Virus record (IMG/VR): IMGVR_UViG_3300042937_000482
Coordinates: 1-42,912 of that record
DNA from: a virus
Reading direction: 5' to 3' (one strand)
Length of the DNA stretch: 42,912 nucleotides
Part shown: positions 29,947 to 37,590 of the stretch, piece after piece
How the letters are laid out: each line of letters begins with the position of its first letter
How positions within the stretch are numbered: position 1 is the first letter of the stretch
The notes under the pieces: model-generated
The model's database searches: none
What the model was told of the DNA's origin: nothing
Seen by the model: only the letters and a program-made list of their open reading frames with translations
Translations under genes and position numbers: made by a program

Positions 29947-30375
29947 TCAACCAACCACAATTCCCCAACGGTTATACCGCGTGCCAAGCCGGTCCACATC
30001 GTGCCAGCGTTTATCGAACCGGCGCGGTGTCTCGGCTATAGGTCCACGGCTTGGGCACTGGAAATGCAGCCGCCGGTCCTTCTGGCCTCCGCACACCATG
30101 TAGTGACCTATTGGCTCGGTGCTGCATGTGGCCAGTACGATAACCGGTCGTTTGGTTCTGGTGAACCAAGCCAGGTCGGCTAGCGTCATGGTTCCGCTAA
30201 TGACCGGCAGTCCTGAAATCCGCATGGCCGATTCGATGGCTCGCGGATCGGTGCCGTCAATTTCGGTGGTAAGTGTGGTTTTTCTGGAAACCTTGAAATG
30301 ATTCCAAACGATCCGGCAGCATACCGAACCGCAGTCGTAGTCATGCTGTTGGCGGAGGTCCGGCAACTGGATCAC
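29947..30375 (-). CDS. C39-like cysteine peptidase (142 aa)
   Basis: Start at GTG 30375, overlapping the upstream stop (GTGA); then IQLPDLRQQHDYDCG. C39 features: Gln9/10 oxyanion, Cys15 in DYDCGSVC, His91 in IGHYMVCGG, and a following F-x-x-P-S-x-G-segment. C39 domains cut after double-Gly leaders in bacteriocin export, but this one is stand-alone with no ABC transporter or leader peptide seen. Last gene of element B, in a cassette with HNH and phosphoesterase. Lysis, host takeover or anti-phage peptide roles are all open. Confidence 0.7.
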   Translation of the reverse strand: MIQLPDLRQQHDYDCGSVCCRIVWNHFKVSRKTTLTTEIDGTDPRAIESAMRISGLPVISGTMTLADLAWFTRTKRPVIVLATCSTEPIGHYMVCGGQKDRRLHFQCPSRGPIAETPRRFDKRWHDVDRLGTRYNRWGIVVG

Positions 30376-31238
30376 GGCGCAATGGCCTGTGGCGAAATGT
30401 GAAGGCTGCCATCGGATTTTCCTAAACGCCGGCAATTGAACTGGAGAATCCAGCCGCCTAGCGGACGAGCGGCTCGACCTTTCTCAGCGTGCCAGCCGTC
30501 GATTTCATCTTTGTAGGTCGAACACCTGATAAATAACTGCTTTTGTTTCCAGAGTTTCCCCACACCGGAAACACCGAGCATAATGTTCTCGTCATAGTTC
30601 CGGCGGTGGATGTGACCGCTGACATAGATATCCGCGCTGTACATGCTTCTAATACGGTTTTGATCGATAAAACCGCGTGTCACTTCCGCCCCACCTCCAC
30701 TGCCATGGGTAAAATGCAACAATACTTGTCCTTTATGGTTTGATTTTTGATTGATTTGGATTTGAACGAATCCCCAGTATCCAGCCTCAAGTGCTGTTCC
30801 GCCCATCTGGGTGAGGCCTTCGACAAACCGGGAGATCAGATTGGTATCGTGCCTTTTGGCAACCGAGGTTTCATGGTTGCCAGGTGCGACGATTGCGAGA
30901 ATGGATTTGTATGGCTTGAACCATTCGAGCGCGGTACTGATCACGCTGTCGAAATACCGACCGCCTCGATGCTCCTCGCGCAAGCTCTCCTGGCTGGATC
31001 TCGGATCCCATCGTCCTTGCATCACATCGAATAGATCACCAGCGATTAGGACCGGCATGTTTCTCGATAGTGCGAGATCCATATGCTCTTTGAGAAGCGC
31101 CAAATCGCATTGCGCCGAGTCCCAATGCAGGTCGGTTAGGACCAGCAATTCTGGAACATCCTTGCTGGAACTATCGATGCCGAAAGTGATTTTGTGAACC
31201 TTGTCATCGACCTTGGCCGCAGACCATTGGATTGGCAT
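30372..31238 (-). CDS. Calcineurin-like metallophosphoesterase
   Basis: 288 aa from ATG 31238 (GGAG upstream). All five metal motifs are present: D36-x-H38 in LTDLHWD, GD68 in IAGDLFD, GNHE at 120-123, a His in LLHFTH near 175-178, and GHIH at 208-211. The family includes nucleases (SbcD/Mre11-like), nucleotidases and protein phosphatases; an extra region between GD and GNHE is short, and no SbcC partner is present. Coupled to the C39 peptidase by GTGA. Possible DNA end processing or cyclic nucleotide cleavage; substrate unknown. Confidence 0.85.
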   Translation of the reverse strand: MPIQWSAAKVDDKVHKITFGIDSSSKDVPELLVLTDLHWDSAQCDLALLKEHMDLALSRNMPVLIAGDLFDVMQGRWDPRSSQESLREEHRGGRYFDSVISTALEWFKPYKSILAIVAPGNHETSVAKRHDTNLISRFVEGLTQMGGTALEAGYWGFVQIQINQKSNHKGQVLLHFTHGSGGGAEVTRGFIDQNRIRSMYSADIYVSGHIHRRNYDENIMLGVSGVGKLWKQKQLFIRCSTYKDEIDGWHAEKGRAARPLGGWILQFNCRRLGKSDGSLHISPQAIAP

Positions 31239-31251
31239 CGGGACTCCATTC

Positions 31252-31578
31252 CTAGGGACGAGAGCGAACCTTGGCCAGCCACGCGTTCGCATCCTCGCGC
31301 ACGCTTTGGTTGTGGCTCGACCAGTTGAACAGGTGACCGAATGCCAGATGGCAGGAATCACCACACAGCGTGAGGAGGTTTGCCGGGTCTAGTTCGGAAT
31401 CTCGGTCTATGTGAAATGGAATGACATGGTGAACTTCAAGATTTTTGGACCGTCCACACGCGGCGCAAGATCCAAATTTACTGAGATGCTTTGACCGCGC
31501 GGATCTCCAGCCGGGTGAGCGTGGAACTCCCAACCACATTTCCACTTCTGGCTGGAATAGCTTGCGCCAGTTGATCAC
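31252..31578 (-). CDS. HNH endonuclease
   Basis: Start taken at GTG 31578, which overlaps the upstream stop (GTGA) and gives INWRKLFQPEVEMWLGVPRSPGW, the usual N-terminus of this HNH group. Core: CAACGRSKNLEVHHVIPFH, ELDPANLLTLCGDSCHLAFGH. Complete metal and Cys residues. This HNH type is different from the terminase-linked HNH proteins. It belongs to the terminal cassette of element B; it may be a homing or defence nuclease. Confidence 0.85.
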   Translation of the reverse strand: MINWRKLFQPEVEMWLGVPRSPGWRSARSKHLSKFGSCAACGRSKNLEVHHVIPFHIDRDSELDPANLLTLCGDSCHLAFGHLFNWSSHNQSVREDANAWLAKVRSRP

Positions 31579-31889
31579 TTGCTTAGCCGGTTGATGAGCA
31601 GGCCAATTGCCCATTGCGCTAGCAGCATCCATGGGATTGGCAAGAATTGCTTGGCCTCGTCTGGTCCTTCCGCTTGGCTGATTGCTGCCTCCAGCGTGGC
31701 TTCAGGATCGAATGCCTCCCCTGTCTCCATGCTGGGAGCAGGCACAGCTATTTGAGCGCCGTACAGCGCAACCGTAGCGGCAGCGGCTAGCACGTCGCGT
31801 CCCCATGGTGTTTTCTGCCTGGCGAAATCCAAGAGGATTTTCAGGGAATTGATTGGCAGTTCGTTGGGTAATTGAATGGGATCAAACAT
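31575..31889 (-). CDS. Small protein with C-terminal membrane helix (104 aa)
   Basis: 104 aa, AGAGAGGTGTCCT before ATG. N-terminal amphipathic region with WGRDVLAAAATVALYGAQIAVP (possible first membrane helix). Acidic linker, then FLPIPWMLLAQWAIGLLINRL (membrane helix) at the C-terminus. Two-helix topology and position after tail genes make it a candidate holin for element B, with no sequence family to confirm it. Confidence 0.5.
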   Translation of the reverse strand: MFDPIQLPNELPINSLKILLDFARQKTPWGRDVLAAAATVALYGAQIAVPAPSMETGEAFDPEATLEAAISQAEGPDEAKQFLPIPWMLLAQWAIGLLINRLSK

Positions 31890-31900
31890 AGGACACCTCT

Positions 31901-32209
31901 CTAAAACTGGGTAGCTACAACCTCAAAACTTGATTCATCAACTGCGGTGTATGCGCCTGCGCCAGCAAAATTAAAATAATGGGTGCCACTGGCACCAACT
32001 AAATAGTCGTAATAGAAAACACCGGTGGAACTACGAATAATTGTTCCCGGATAGTTGTAGGTGGTTGTCGTGCCTGCGGGGTTTTTCACCTTGAGAACTA
32101 CGGTTGTTGGATCAGCCAGCACGCTGGCCAAGTCTTTGAAAGTCGCCTGTAGCCGAACAAGGTCGCCGACATTGTAACTGTAGGTGCCAGTGTTGGAGTT
32201 GTACGGCAT
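31901..32209 (-). CDS. Small phage tail-associated beta protein (102 aa)
   Basis: 102 aa, CGGAGGTTAGCAT before ATG. YNVGDLVRLQATFKDLA...DPTTVVLKVKNPAGTTTTYNYPG...VFYYDYLVGASGTHYFNFAG is a widespread small phage protein with an Ig-like beta domain found beside tail-fibre genes. No tested function known to me. Confidence 0.7.
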   Translation of the reverse strand: MPYNSNTGTYSYNVGDLVRLQATFKDLASVLADPTTVVLKVKNPAGTTTTYNYPGTIIRSSTGVFYYDYLVGASGTHYFNFAGAGAYTAVDESSFEVVATQF

Positions 32210-32212
32210 ATG

Positions 32213-32479
32213 CTAACCTCCGAGAATCGCAGTGGTGATAGTGGTAGTCTCGGTGACAGTCATGGTCAATTGAGTGGATTTGCCTATTACGGTAGTCGCA
32301 ATAATGGCAGGCTCAGCCGCACTAACCGAACCACCAGCCAACAGCCCATACCCTGCCAATGCAAAATTCAGCCGGTCGGTAAGCCTGCGAGTTGGCAGAA
32401 CTTTGGCCGCGCTGTCAGCCGATCCGCCCAGGCTGGTGGACTGTAACAGGCATAGATTCAGTTTGCTTGTGTAGCTCAT
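32213..32479 (-). CDS. Small tail-region protein with Thr-rich tail (88 aa)
   Basis: Start ATG 32479 overlaps the upstream stop (ATGA). Small helical N-terminus, a Gly/Ala-rich hydrophobic middle (LNFALAGYGLLAGGSVSAAEPAIIATTVIG) and a strand-forming TQLTMTVTETTTITTAILGG end. Unknown function, in the fibre operon. Confidence 0.6.
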   Translation of the reverse strand: MSYTSKLNLCLLQSTSLGGSADSAAKVLPTRRLTDRLNFALAGYGLLAGGSVSAAEPAIIATTVIGKSTQLTMTVTETTTITTAILGG

Positions 32480-32817
32480 GCCCACACCTGGTTGGGTATG
32501 GCTGGGTTCTCTGGGTCACGCACGACGATGTACGGCAGAATCTGTGCTGGCAGCTCAATTTCTACCAGGCTCCTAACCATCACCCACCATTTACCATCGC
32601 CTGCAAACACCGGCACAGGCTCACCGTTTTGACCTTCAGTAGTGTCCCCCGTGGGCGCGTAGTGTTCACCCATCACACAGATGGCCAGATCTAGTGTTGC
32701 TTGTGTGGTTGACCACTCGCCTGTGTCTAGATCTTGCGTGGAATACCCCAGCGACCGGCCAACCTGTGCGGCCTGTAGCTGGGAATCAAAACGCAGGAGT
32801 ACATCTTGAATTGTCAT
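32476..32817 (-). CDS. Unknown protein after the receptor-binding gene (113 aa)
   Basis: 113 aa, start overlapping the LamG-like stop by ATGA. Contains VLLRFDSQLQAAQVGRSLGYS, ATLDLAICVMGEHYAPTG and GDGKWWVMVRSLVEIELP. The coupling suggests a partner of the receptor-binding protein, perhaps a fibre chaperone. No family recognised. Confidence 0.6.
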   Translation of the reverse strand: MTIQDVLLRFDSQLQAAQVGRSLGYSTQDLDTGEWSTTQATLDLAICVMGEHYAPTGDTTEGQNGEPVPVFAGDGKWWVMVRSLVEIELPAQILPYIVVRDPENPAIPNQVWA

Positions 32818-34094
32818 GTAGACAACTCCTGTAATTTGGAGTTTGTTAGGCGTGTATTAAAATAGCGTAGGCGGGCGATGTGGCCGTTAAGTGCTGCACT
32901 TATCAAGCTAGAACCACCAATTTCCATCCTGTTTACCGTTGGCAATGTTCCAGATGCGTCAGTCAGTACTGCCGATCCATCGTCGCTAAAAGCAAAATCG
33001 TCAACTTTATATGCCATTGCGTCCTTGCTTGTTGCTCCCTGCAACCATGCGCCAGCAGAAGTGTAAATTAAGGCTTGCCAAACATTTCCATTTTTAACCC
33101 AAAAACCAACATCCGTGTAGGCATTATTTTGGCTACGAGAGGATTGGTATTGGTTGTTAAAAGTCCCATCGGAAACAAGAAATACAAAATGATTGCCTAT
33201 AACATTGCTAGATGAGTCAGCTTCGTAAACTAAACTCCCCTCACTCGCATTCCAAAAACCACTAAAGTCAGTCCCAGTTATCTGACAGACATCCGCTGAC
33301 CTTGTCACCGCTGCTGTGGTTGTTGGGATGTAGCTAGTTGGGAATGCGCCTGCTTCCAGTTGTGCGCCCCAAACATAAACCTCCTGACCAGCCTGATCTA
33401 CATAAACACCGGGAGCTTGCACTGGGGTAGTCGTAGCTGTGGCAGTTTGAGTGACTGAGTATCTAACCCATTCGCTAGTGATAGTTAAAACCAACCATGT
33501 TCCACCGCTACCATATGGATTGGTGTTAATCCATACATTTCCAGTTCCAGACTTCCTTTTTAGCCATACCGAAAATGTATACGCTGTTCCGTTTGCGTAG
33601 GTAATTGAGGCGAGGTTTGCTACCCAGTATGGGCCGGTTCCGTTAACCATTAGTGCTGCTGTATTAGTTCCATCTGGTGCAGCAGCAGAATTTGCCGTCA
33701 CAGATTGACCACTCCCGCTAGTATTCCTCTGCCAGTAGGTCACATTGGCTAAATCGCCTGAGCTTCTACATGAATTCGTCCGCTGCTCCTCAATCAATAA
33801 CCCCTTACTCACCCAGCTAGATCCGTTGTAGACATGATTGAATCGTGGAGCGTTAATCGCTGCTGTGGTTAGCACACCGGAAGAAGTAAAATATGTTCCA
33901 GTCGATGCCCTGGAAAAACTTGGCGTAGGCCCATAGGCCGCTGGCAAAGATCTATCAGTAGCCCAGTCTAAATCCAGAGCTGGTAGTGGATCTTGAATAG
34001 ACCTAGCCCTTTTAGCGCCCGTCAAACCAGCAGAAATACCCACGCCAATCATGCTGTGCCCTCTGTTGGTTCCAATGCTAAGTAGGTTAAGCAT
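32814..34094 (-). CDS. LamG/CBM-like phage receptor-binding tail protein (complete)
   Basis: 426 aa. Same N-terminal signature as the protein at the left edge (FSRASTGTYF, APRFNHVYNG, GLLIEEQRTN). Then its own variable jelly-roll-like domain (residues about 108-250: YTFSVWLKRKSGTGNVWIN..., ending YVWGAQLEAGAFPTSYIPTT). The shared C-terminal LamG-like domain follows (GSLVYEADSSSNVIGNHFVFLVSDGTF...FNTRLTNSKLQELS). Swapping of the middle domain with conserved flanks suggests receptor-specificity exchange. Located at the virion tail tip by inference. Confidence 0.85.
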   Translation of the reverse strand: MLNLLSIGTNRGHSMIGVGISAGLTGAKRARSIQDPLPALDLDWATDRSLPAAYGPTPSFSRASTGTYFTSSGVLTTAAINAPRFNHVYNGSSWVSKGLLIEEQRTNSCRSSGDLANVTYWQRNTSGSGQSVTANSAAAPDGTNTAALMVNGTGPYWVANLASITYANGTAYTFSVWLKRKSGTGNVWINTNPYGSGGTWLVLTITSEWVRYSVTQTATATTTPVQAPGVYVDQAGQEVYVWGAQLEAGAFPTSYIPTTTAAVTRSADVCQITGTDFSGFWNASEGSLVYEADSSSNVIGNHFVFLVSDGTFNNQYQSSRSQNNAYTDVGFWVKNGNVWQALIYTSAGAWLQGATSKDAMAYKVDDFAFSDDGSAVLTDASGTLPTVNRMEIGGSSLISAALNGHIARLRYFNTRLTNSKLQELST

Positions 34095-34095
34095 G

Positions 34096-34359
34096 TCAGT
34101 ACCAATTAACCAAGTTAGTGGCAGTTGTCCCGGTTGCCTTTACTCTGCTAACACGGATCGGCAACACCTCGCCGTTGTAAACCGTGTAGGTCACATCTGA
34201 TCCGCCACCCGCTGGAGTGACTACCAGGCTACCGCCTACGCCAACCCGGATGGCCCGTGAATTAAACGCCAGATCCGTGCTGTCTGATGGTGTAATGGCC
34301 ACCTGATTATCCGCCGGGCTCGTCAGGCCTTCTACAAAACTGCTGTGCTGGTCAGCCAT
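34096..34359 (-). CDS. Small phage tail/adhesin-associated protein, copy 2 (87 aa)
   Basis: Matches the 87-aa gene at 1038-1301 with about one residue difference (GGSLVV for GGTLVV) but with synonymous base changes. Retention of protein sequence with silent changes indicates purifying selection on both copies. Confidence 0.8.
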   Translation of the reverse strand: MADQHSSFVEGLTSPADNQVAITPSDSTDLAFNSRAIRVGVGGSLVVTPAGGGSDVTYTVYNGEVLPIRVSRVKATGTTATNLVNWY

Positions 34360-34360
34360 C

Positions 34361-34780
34361 TTAGTACTCCTCTACTACTGCTAGAATGTCTGTTTGCTTC
34401 GCTGCTGTCATTGTGGCCAGACAACCAACCTTCAAAATGAAACCATTCTTTAGCGGCAATATAGTCCGATTATTTAAATCCCTTGGCAGCCCAGGCAACA
34501 GGCTGGAACCAAGAATATCCACGCTAGCCACCGCGCCATCTGTGCCGCTGGCCAATGCCACCCGCACTGTGCCAAGCAGGAAATCGGTGGTGCCATCATT
34601 GATGGCAACCTTCAGGTTTACCGCGCTGGTGTCTGTGGTGGTGACTGTGATGCTTTTAACCACGGCATCATCTGTGCTGGCTGTGTACAGGGTCACATAG
34701 GTGGTTGTGTCTGTGCTGGTTAGGCGCTTGCCTAGCAAGTTTATTTCTTGGGTGAAATTTAGATTAGTTGATTTAGCCAC
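34361..34780 (-). CDS. Distal tail / adhesin module protein, copy 2 (GTG start)
   Basis: 139 aa from GTG 34780; AAAGAGG upstream. The GTG lies inside the last codons of the HNH gene (overlap GTGGCTAA). The copy at 1303-1722 uses ATG at the same residue, so the start codon was replaced or changed when this gene came to follow the HNH gene. Protein body is nearly identical to copy 1. An in-frame extension upstream of 34780 is an artefact of the HNH frame. Confidence 0.8.
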   Translation of the reverse strand: MAKSTNLNFTQEINLLGKRLTSTDTTTYVTLYTASTDDAVVKSITVTTTDTSAVNLKVAINDGTTDFLLGTVRVALASGTDGAVASVDILGSSLLPGLPRDLNNRTILPLKNGFILKVGCLATMTAAKQTDILAVVEEY

Positions 34781-35063
34781 GCTGCTGGTCCTCTTTAGTT
34801 TTCTTGCAATGGCAGGCCCTGCACAGGGCTTGCAGGTTTTCCGGGTCAAGTCTCAAGTCTGGCCGTCTGCGAATGCTTATAATGTGATCCACATCACCCG
34901 CGGCCTTGCCGCATTTCCGGCACAATGGCTCCCGCCTCAAAACCATCAGCCTGAGCTTTTGCCAAGTCCGGTCATACCCTCGGGCATGGGTCGATGGCCT
35001 GGTCAAAGCCCTAGGCATGGCTGGGGCTGTGCTTCTGTGCTGGGCAAGCTTGCGCGGAATCAT
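34773..35063 (-). CDS. HNH endonuclease (terminase-type) lacking an adjacent terminase
   Basis: 96 aa. Core: RGYDRTWQKLRLMVLRREPLCRKCGKAAGDVDHIISIRRRPDLRLDPENLQALCRACHCKKT, the same family as 17558-17863. In element A this gene precedes terS; here it runs directly into the distal-tail module with an 8-bp overlap and no terminase, portal or capsid follows. Complete catalytic residues. May still act on cos DNA packaged by another phage's terminase, which is speculation. Confidence 0.88.
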   Translation of the reverse strand: MIPRKLAQHRSTAPAMPRALTRPSTHARGYDRTWQKLRLMVLRREPLCRKCGKAAGDVDHIISIRRRPDLRLDPENLQALCRACHCKKTKEDQQRG

Positions 35064-35092
35064 TCCCGCAAACTACCACCAGCCCCGCACGA

Positions 35093-35503
35093 TCACCCGG
35101 GAAATAGCTCTAGCTGCACTGGCTCATCAACACCCGCGGAATCCCTCGGGTGGTGCAGGGCTAGCCCGCACCTGGCCCGCTCACTCAATCTCCACAACAT
35201 GCTCCGGCTGCCGGGAATGGCCGCGCTGGTCTTCTTGCTTGGTGGGCTGTCGAGATACAGCTCCGGGCAAACCAGCTCACACAGCATGGCCCACCGTGCC
35301 ACCGTGATCCTCGGCACCAATTCCGGGATAGTTTCCAGCCGGTCCTCCAGCTCATCCAGTGGCACATCATCCGGCAGCTCATCCATGGCCACGGCCAGCC
35401 CATCCAGTATCTCTTGATCCTGTAGCCACAGCCTCACATGGTCCAGCCTCTTGGCCACCTCGGCAGCCGGAACCGTGCGCTCATCCACCTCAAACCTATT
35501 CAT
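35093..35503 (-). CDS. Unknown protein ending in a sliding-clamp-binding motif (136 aa)
   Basis: 136 aa, ATGA overlap with RusA. Acidic helical middle (MDELPDDVPLDELEDRLETIPELV), WAMLCELVCPEL, and a C-terminal QLELFPG. QLELF (residues 130-134) is an excellent match to the bacterial beta-clamp-binding pentapeptide (QL-S/D-LF), in the exposed C-terminal position usual for such motifs. The element encodes its own clamp 0.4 kb upstream. Body function unknown; probably recruited to replication forks. Confidence 0.65.
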   Translation of the reverse strand: MNRFEVDERTVPAAEVAKRLDHVRLWLQDQEILDGLAVAMDELPDDVPLDELEDRLETIPELVPRITVARWAMLCELVCPELYLDSPPSKKTSAAIPGSRSMLWRLSERARCGLALHHPRDSAGVDEPVQLELFPG

Positions 35504-35883
35504 GCTTCCGCTCCGTAATGCCGCACAGATACCACCACCTCTGCCTCAGGTGAGGTGCCTGGCCCCAGCTCGATCACTACCCGCTGGATCACCGTGTGAT
35601 CGTCCGCCGGGATCAGCCCCTCACGCACTAGGAAATCCAAAACCGGCTTGGCCATGTTGTCCAAGTCCCGCTTCCGCTGATCCCAGCCTTTGCCCCGTCT
35701 GGCCTCGATGTGAACCTCTAGGGGCCCGCGCCATTTGCAGGGCTTACAAAATTGGCACATGAGTGCCACTTGGGCCCGCTGGATCCACTGGGTGTAATTC
35801 TTGGAAAGAAAGGTCCGCCCCCGCGCATGGCGCCAGATGTGATTGACAGATGGGGGCAGGGGCAGACAGATGGTGAGAGCCAT
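35500..35883 (-). CDS. rusA: RusA-family Holliday junction resolvase
   Basis: 127 aa. ICLPLPPSVNHIWRHARGRTFLS start and the catalytic KRDLDNMAKPVLDFLVREGLIPADD block with conserved Asp residues. Homologous to 18231-18596 but clearly divergent. Located between clamp and HNH, in the same relative order as in element A. Confidence 0.9.
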   Translation of the reverse strand: MALTICLPLPPSVNHIWRHARGRTFLSKNYTQWIQRAQVALMCQFCKPCKWRGPLEVHIEARRGKGWDQRKRDLDNMAKPVLDFLVREGLIPADDHTVIQRVVIELGPGTSPEAEVVVSVRHYGAEA

Positions 35884-35890
35884 GAGGCTC

Positions 35891-37015
35891 CTAGGTTAGG
35901 GGCATGACAAGGGCGCTGTAAAAATCGCCCCCGATCACAACAGGATGCCCCTCACCTTTAACCGAAAGCTTTGCCGATTCACCGCAATGCCTGACACAGT
36001 CCGCCAAGTATGCTGGGTTAAGATTAATGTCTAGCTCATCCCCCACCACATCCACAGCCAGATCTACCGTGGCTTGCCCGCGGCCCGTGCCCCGAGATTC
36101 CAGGGTGAGGCCATGAGGTCTGATCCTCAAGCCCATCCTCCGTGTCTCGCTGTCCACGCACACACTAGCCCGCTTGATACCTGAGAGAAGGTTTTCGGTG
36201 CCAATCTCAAACACTGTGCCCGCCTTACCCTTGGGCCAAACGGCATCCACATCCGGGAACTTGCCCTCAATCAAAACCGTGGTCATGGCCACTTCAAGGA
36301 TGCCCTCCACATACCACTCCACCCTGAGTTGGCGCGTGGTCCATGAGAAGACCGCAAACTCCACAGCCACCTTCTCCATCACATCCACAGCCCGATTGGG
36401 CACCGTGATGGGATCAGGTGCCCCGTATGGCGGGTGGCTCTGATTGGCCAGCCACTCCTCCACCAGGCTGCATTCAGCCATAGCCAATCGCCTGCCGTCT
36501 GTGGCAATTGCCTGTAAGAAATGATTGGTAATTCTCAGGTGTACCCCGTTCATGGTGAACCTTGAGGCATCCGTACTGGCCGCGTAGGATACCCGCCTAA
36601 CCACCTGCCGAAGCTTGCCCCCTGTAGCTACCAGCTTCCAATCTGGCTCAGCCAGGGGAACATCTGGCAGCTTCTCCGGCTCTCCAGTCTCAAGCCGGTA
36701 CACCATGCCAATTGAGCTGATCACAGCCTCCGTGCCATCAATCTGAATGGTAACCTCTCCGGCAGGCATAGCCCTGAGCACAGCCAAGAGCTGGTGGGCT
36801 GGGAGCAATACCTCACCCGGCCCCTCCAGTAGGATCAGCTTGAGCCCACACTCTAGGTGGATCTCAAGATCCGTGCCATGCACCGTGGCCTTGAGAATAT
36901 CCGGCACCTTCAGCCTGAGAAATCCGAGCTCTGGCCTAGTTGGCTTGCTTGGCACCACTCCGCACACCATGGCCACCGCGGCCAGTAAACTATCCCGCTC
37001 TGCCTCAATTCTCAT
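35891..37015 (-). CDS. dnaN: Phage-encoded DNA polymerase III beta subunit (sliding clamp)
   Basis: 374 aa, close to the bacterial length (~366), GGAGGGGTT before ATG. Three-domain clamp pattern: GTDLEIHLE near residue 50, HFLQAIATDGRRLAMAE near 165-180 (the highly conserved ATDG-R-LA), NLLSGIKRASVCVDSETRRMGLRI near 275, and LNPAYLADCVR...FYSALVMPL at the end. It should form a ring on DNA and tether polymerase. Complete clamp genes in phages are uncommon. Not a host remnant: it is coupled on both sides to phage genes. Confidence 0.92.
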   Translation of the reverse strand: MRIEAERDSLLAAVAMVCGVVPSKPTRPELGFLRLKVPDILKATVHGTDLEIHLECGLKLILLEGPGEVLLPAHQLLAVLRAMPAGEVTIQIDGTEAVISSIGMVYRLETGEPEKLPDVPLAEPDWKLVATGGKLRQVVRRVSYAASTDASRFTMNGVHLRITNHFLQAIATDGRRLAMAECSLVEEWLANQSHPPYGAPDPITVPNRAVDVMEKVAVEFAVFSWTTRQLRVEWYVEGILEVAMTTVLIEGKFPDVDAVWPKGKAGTVFEIGTENLLSGIKRASVCVDSETRRMGLRIRPHGLTLESRGTGRGQATVDLAVDVVGDELDINLNPAYLADCVRHCGESAKLSVKGEGHPVVIGGDFYSALVMPLT

Positions 37016-37254
37016 AACCCCTCCCCTTTTTCGTTTCCCTGCTTCTGCTCAACCTCAGCAATCAAAAACTCCAAGCACCGAATTGCTTTCCTGAGATCTT
37101 CCACCCCGTTCTTATGCCAGCACCTCCACAGGTACTTGATTGCACACCCGTGCCAGTAGGCCATCATTCCAGCCTGGCCCAATACAGCCCGCTGGGCCTC
37201 ATGGCATTCAAGCCCTGTCTGGCTCACATAGTGGCTAGGGTCTACTTTGCTCAT
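37012..37254 (-). CDS. DUF3310 protein
   Basis: 80 aa, ATGA overlaps on both sides. DPSHYVSQTGLECHEAQRAVLGQAGMMAYWHGCAIKYLWRCWHKNGVEDLRKAIRCLEFLIAE follows the DUF3310 pattern (HY...G-x-E...A-x-KYL-x-R...D-x-x-KA-x-x-x-L). Homolog of 19769-20002. Confidence 0.82.
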   Translation of the reverse strand: MSKVDPSHYVSQTGLECHEAQRAVLGQAGMMAYWHGCAIKYLWRCWHKNGVEDLRKAIRCLEFLIAEVEQKQGNEKGEGL

Positions 37255-37466
37255 GAACCACCCTGCTCCTGTTGGTCTTCGTTGTCCATAATCTCCAGCT
37301 CCAAAATGTCCATGCCCTGCCGTATCAAAGCCCTACTCCTCCGGAGCCACTCCCTAGCCGTCCGTAGCCTGCTGGTTTCCGCCAGCTTCACACCCTGGCC
37401 CACAAGCTCCACAGCCTGCCCCAGGTGTTTCACTAATTCCTTGTACCGGGTTTTGTCCAGTGTCAT
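37251..37466 (-). CDS. Small helical protein (71 aa)
   Basis: Start ATG 37466 with GAGGAGGCTGGAA. Entirely helical and basic (ELVKHLGQAVELVGQGVKLAETSRLRTAREWLRRSRALIRQGM), acidic C-terminus (NEDQQEQGG). Overlaps DUF3310 by ATGA. Unknown function. Confidence 0.6.
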   Translation of the reverse strand: MTLDKTRYKELVKHLGQAVELVGQGVKLAETSRLRTAREWLRRSRALIRQGMDILELEIMDNEDQQEQGGS

Positions 37467-37590
37467 TTCCAGCCTCCTCAGCAAGTCTTAGTAACCTTCC
37501 CAAAAGCTTATGCTGCTTGGCAGCAAATCCATATTTGCCCGCTATCTCATGCACGATCTGTGCCACCTCTCCCCATCTGTCCATGCTCAC
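37354..37590 (-). CDS. Small unknown protein (78 aa)
   Basis: GTG 37590 overlaps the sigma-factor stop (GTGA). Helical N-terminal half (WGEVAQIVHEIAGKYGFAAKQHKLLGRLLRLAEEAGND), then a Gly/Cys-rich tail that overlaps the next gene for about 110 bp and may be a composition effect. Moderately credible because of the coupled start. Confidence 0.45.
   Translation of the reverse strand: MSMDRWGEVAQIVHEIAGKYGFAAKQHKLLGRLLRLAEEAGNDTGQNPVQGISETPGAGCGACGPGCEAGGNQQATDG

Larger units (their letters stand above)
33128..34780. repeat. Copy 2 of the duplicated distal-tail module
   Basis: Homologous to 1-1722 in the same orientation. Near-identity at 33128-33345 and 33773-34780; the 33346-33772 segment differs. 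The right border is sharp: homology ends at the start codon (34780), upstream of which an HNH gene replaces the tail gene present in copy 1. Confidence 0.9.

Noticed and set aside
34701-35417. 238-codon open frame on the plus strand
   Set aside because: It is antisense to the HNH gene and the QLELF gene, which have clear motifs, start signals and coupling. Its sequence is low-complexity Ser/Pro.
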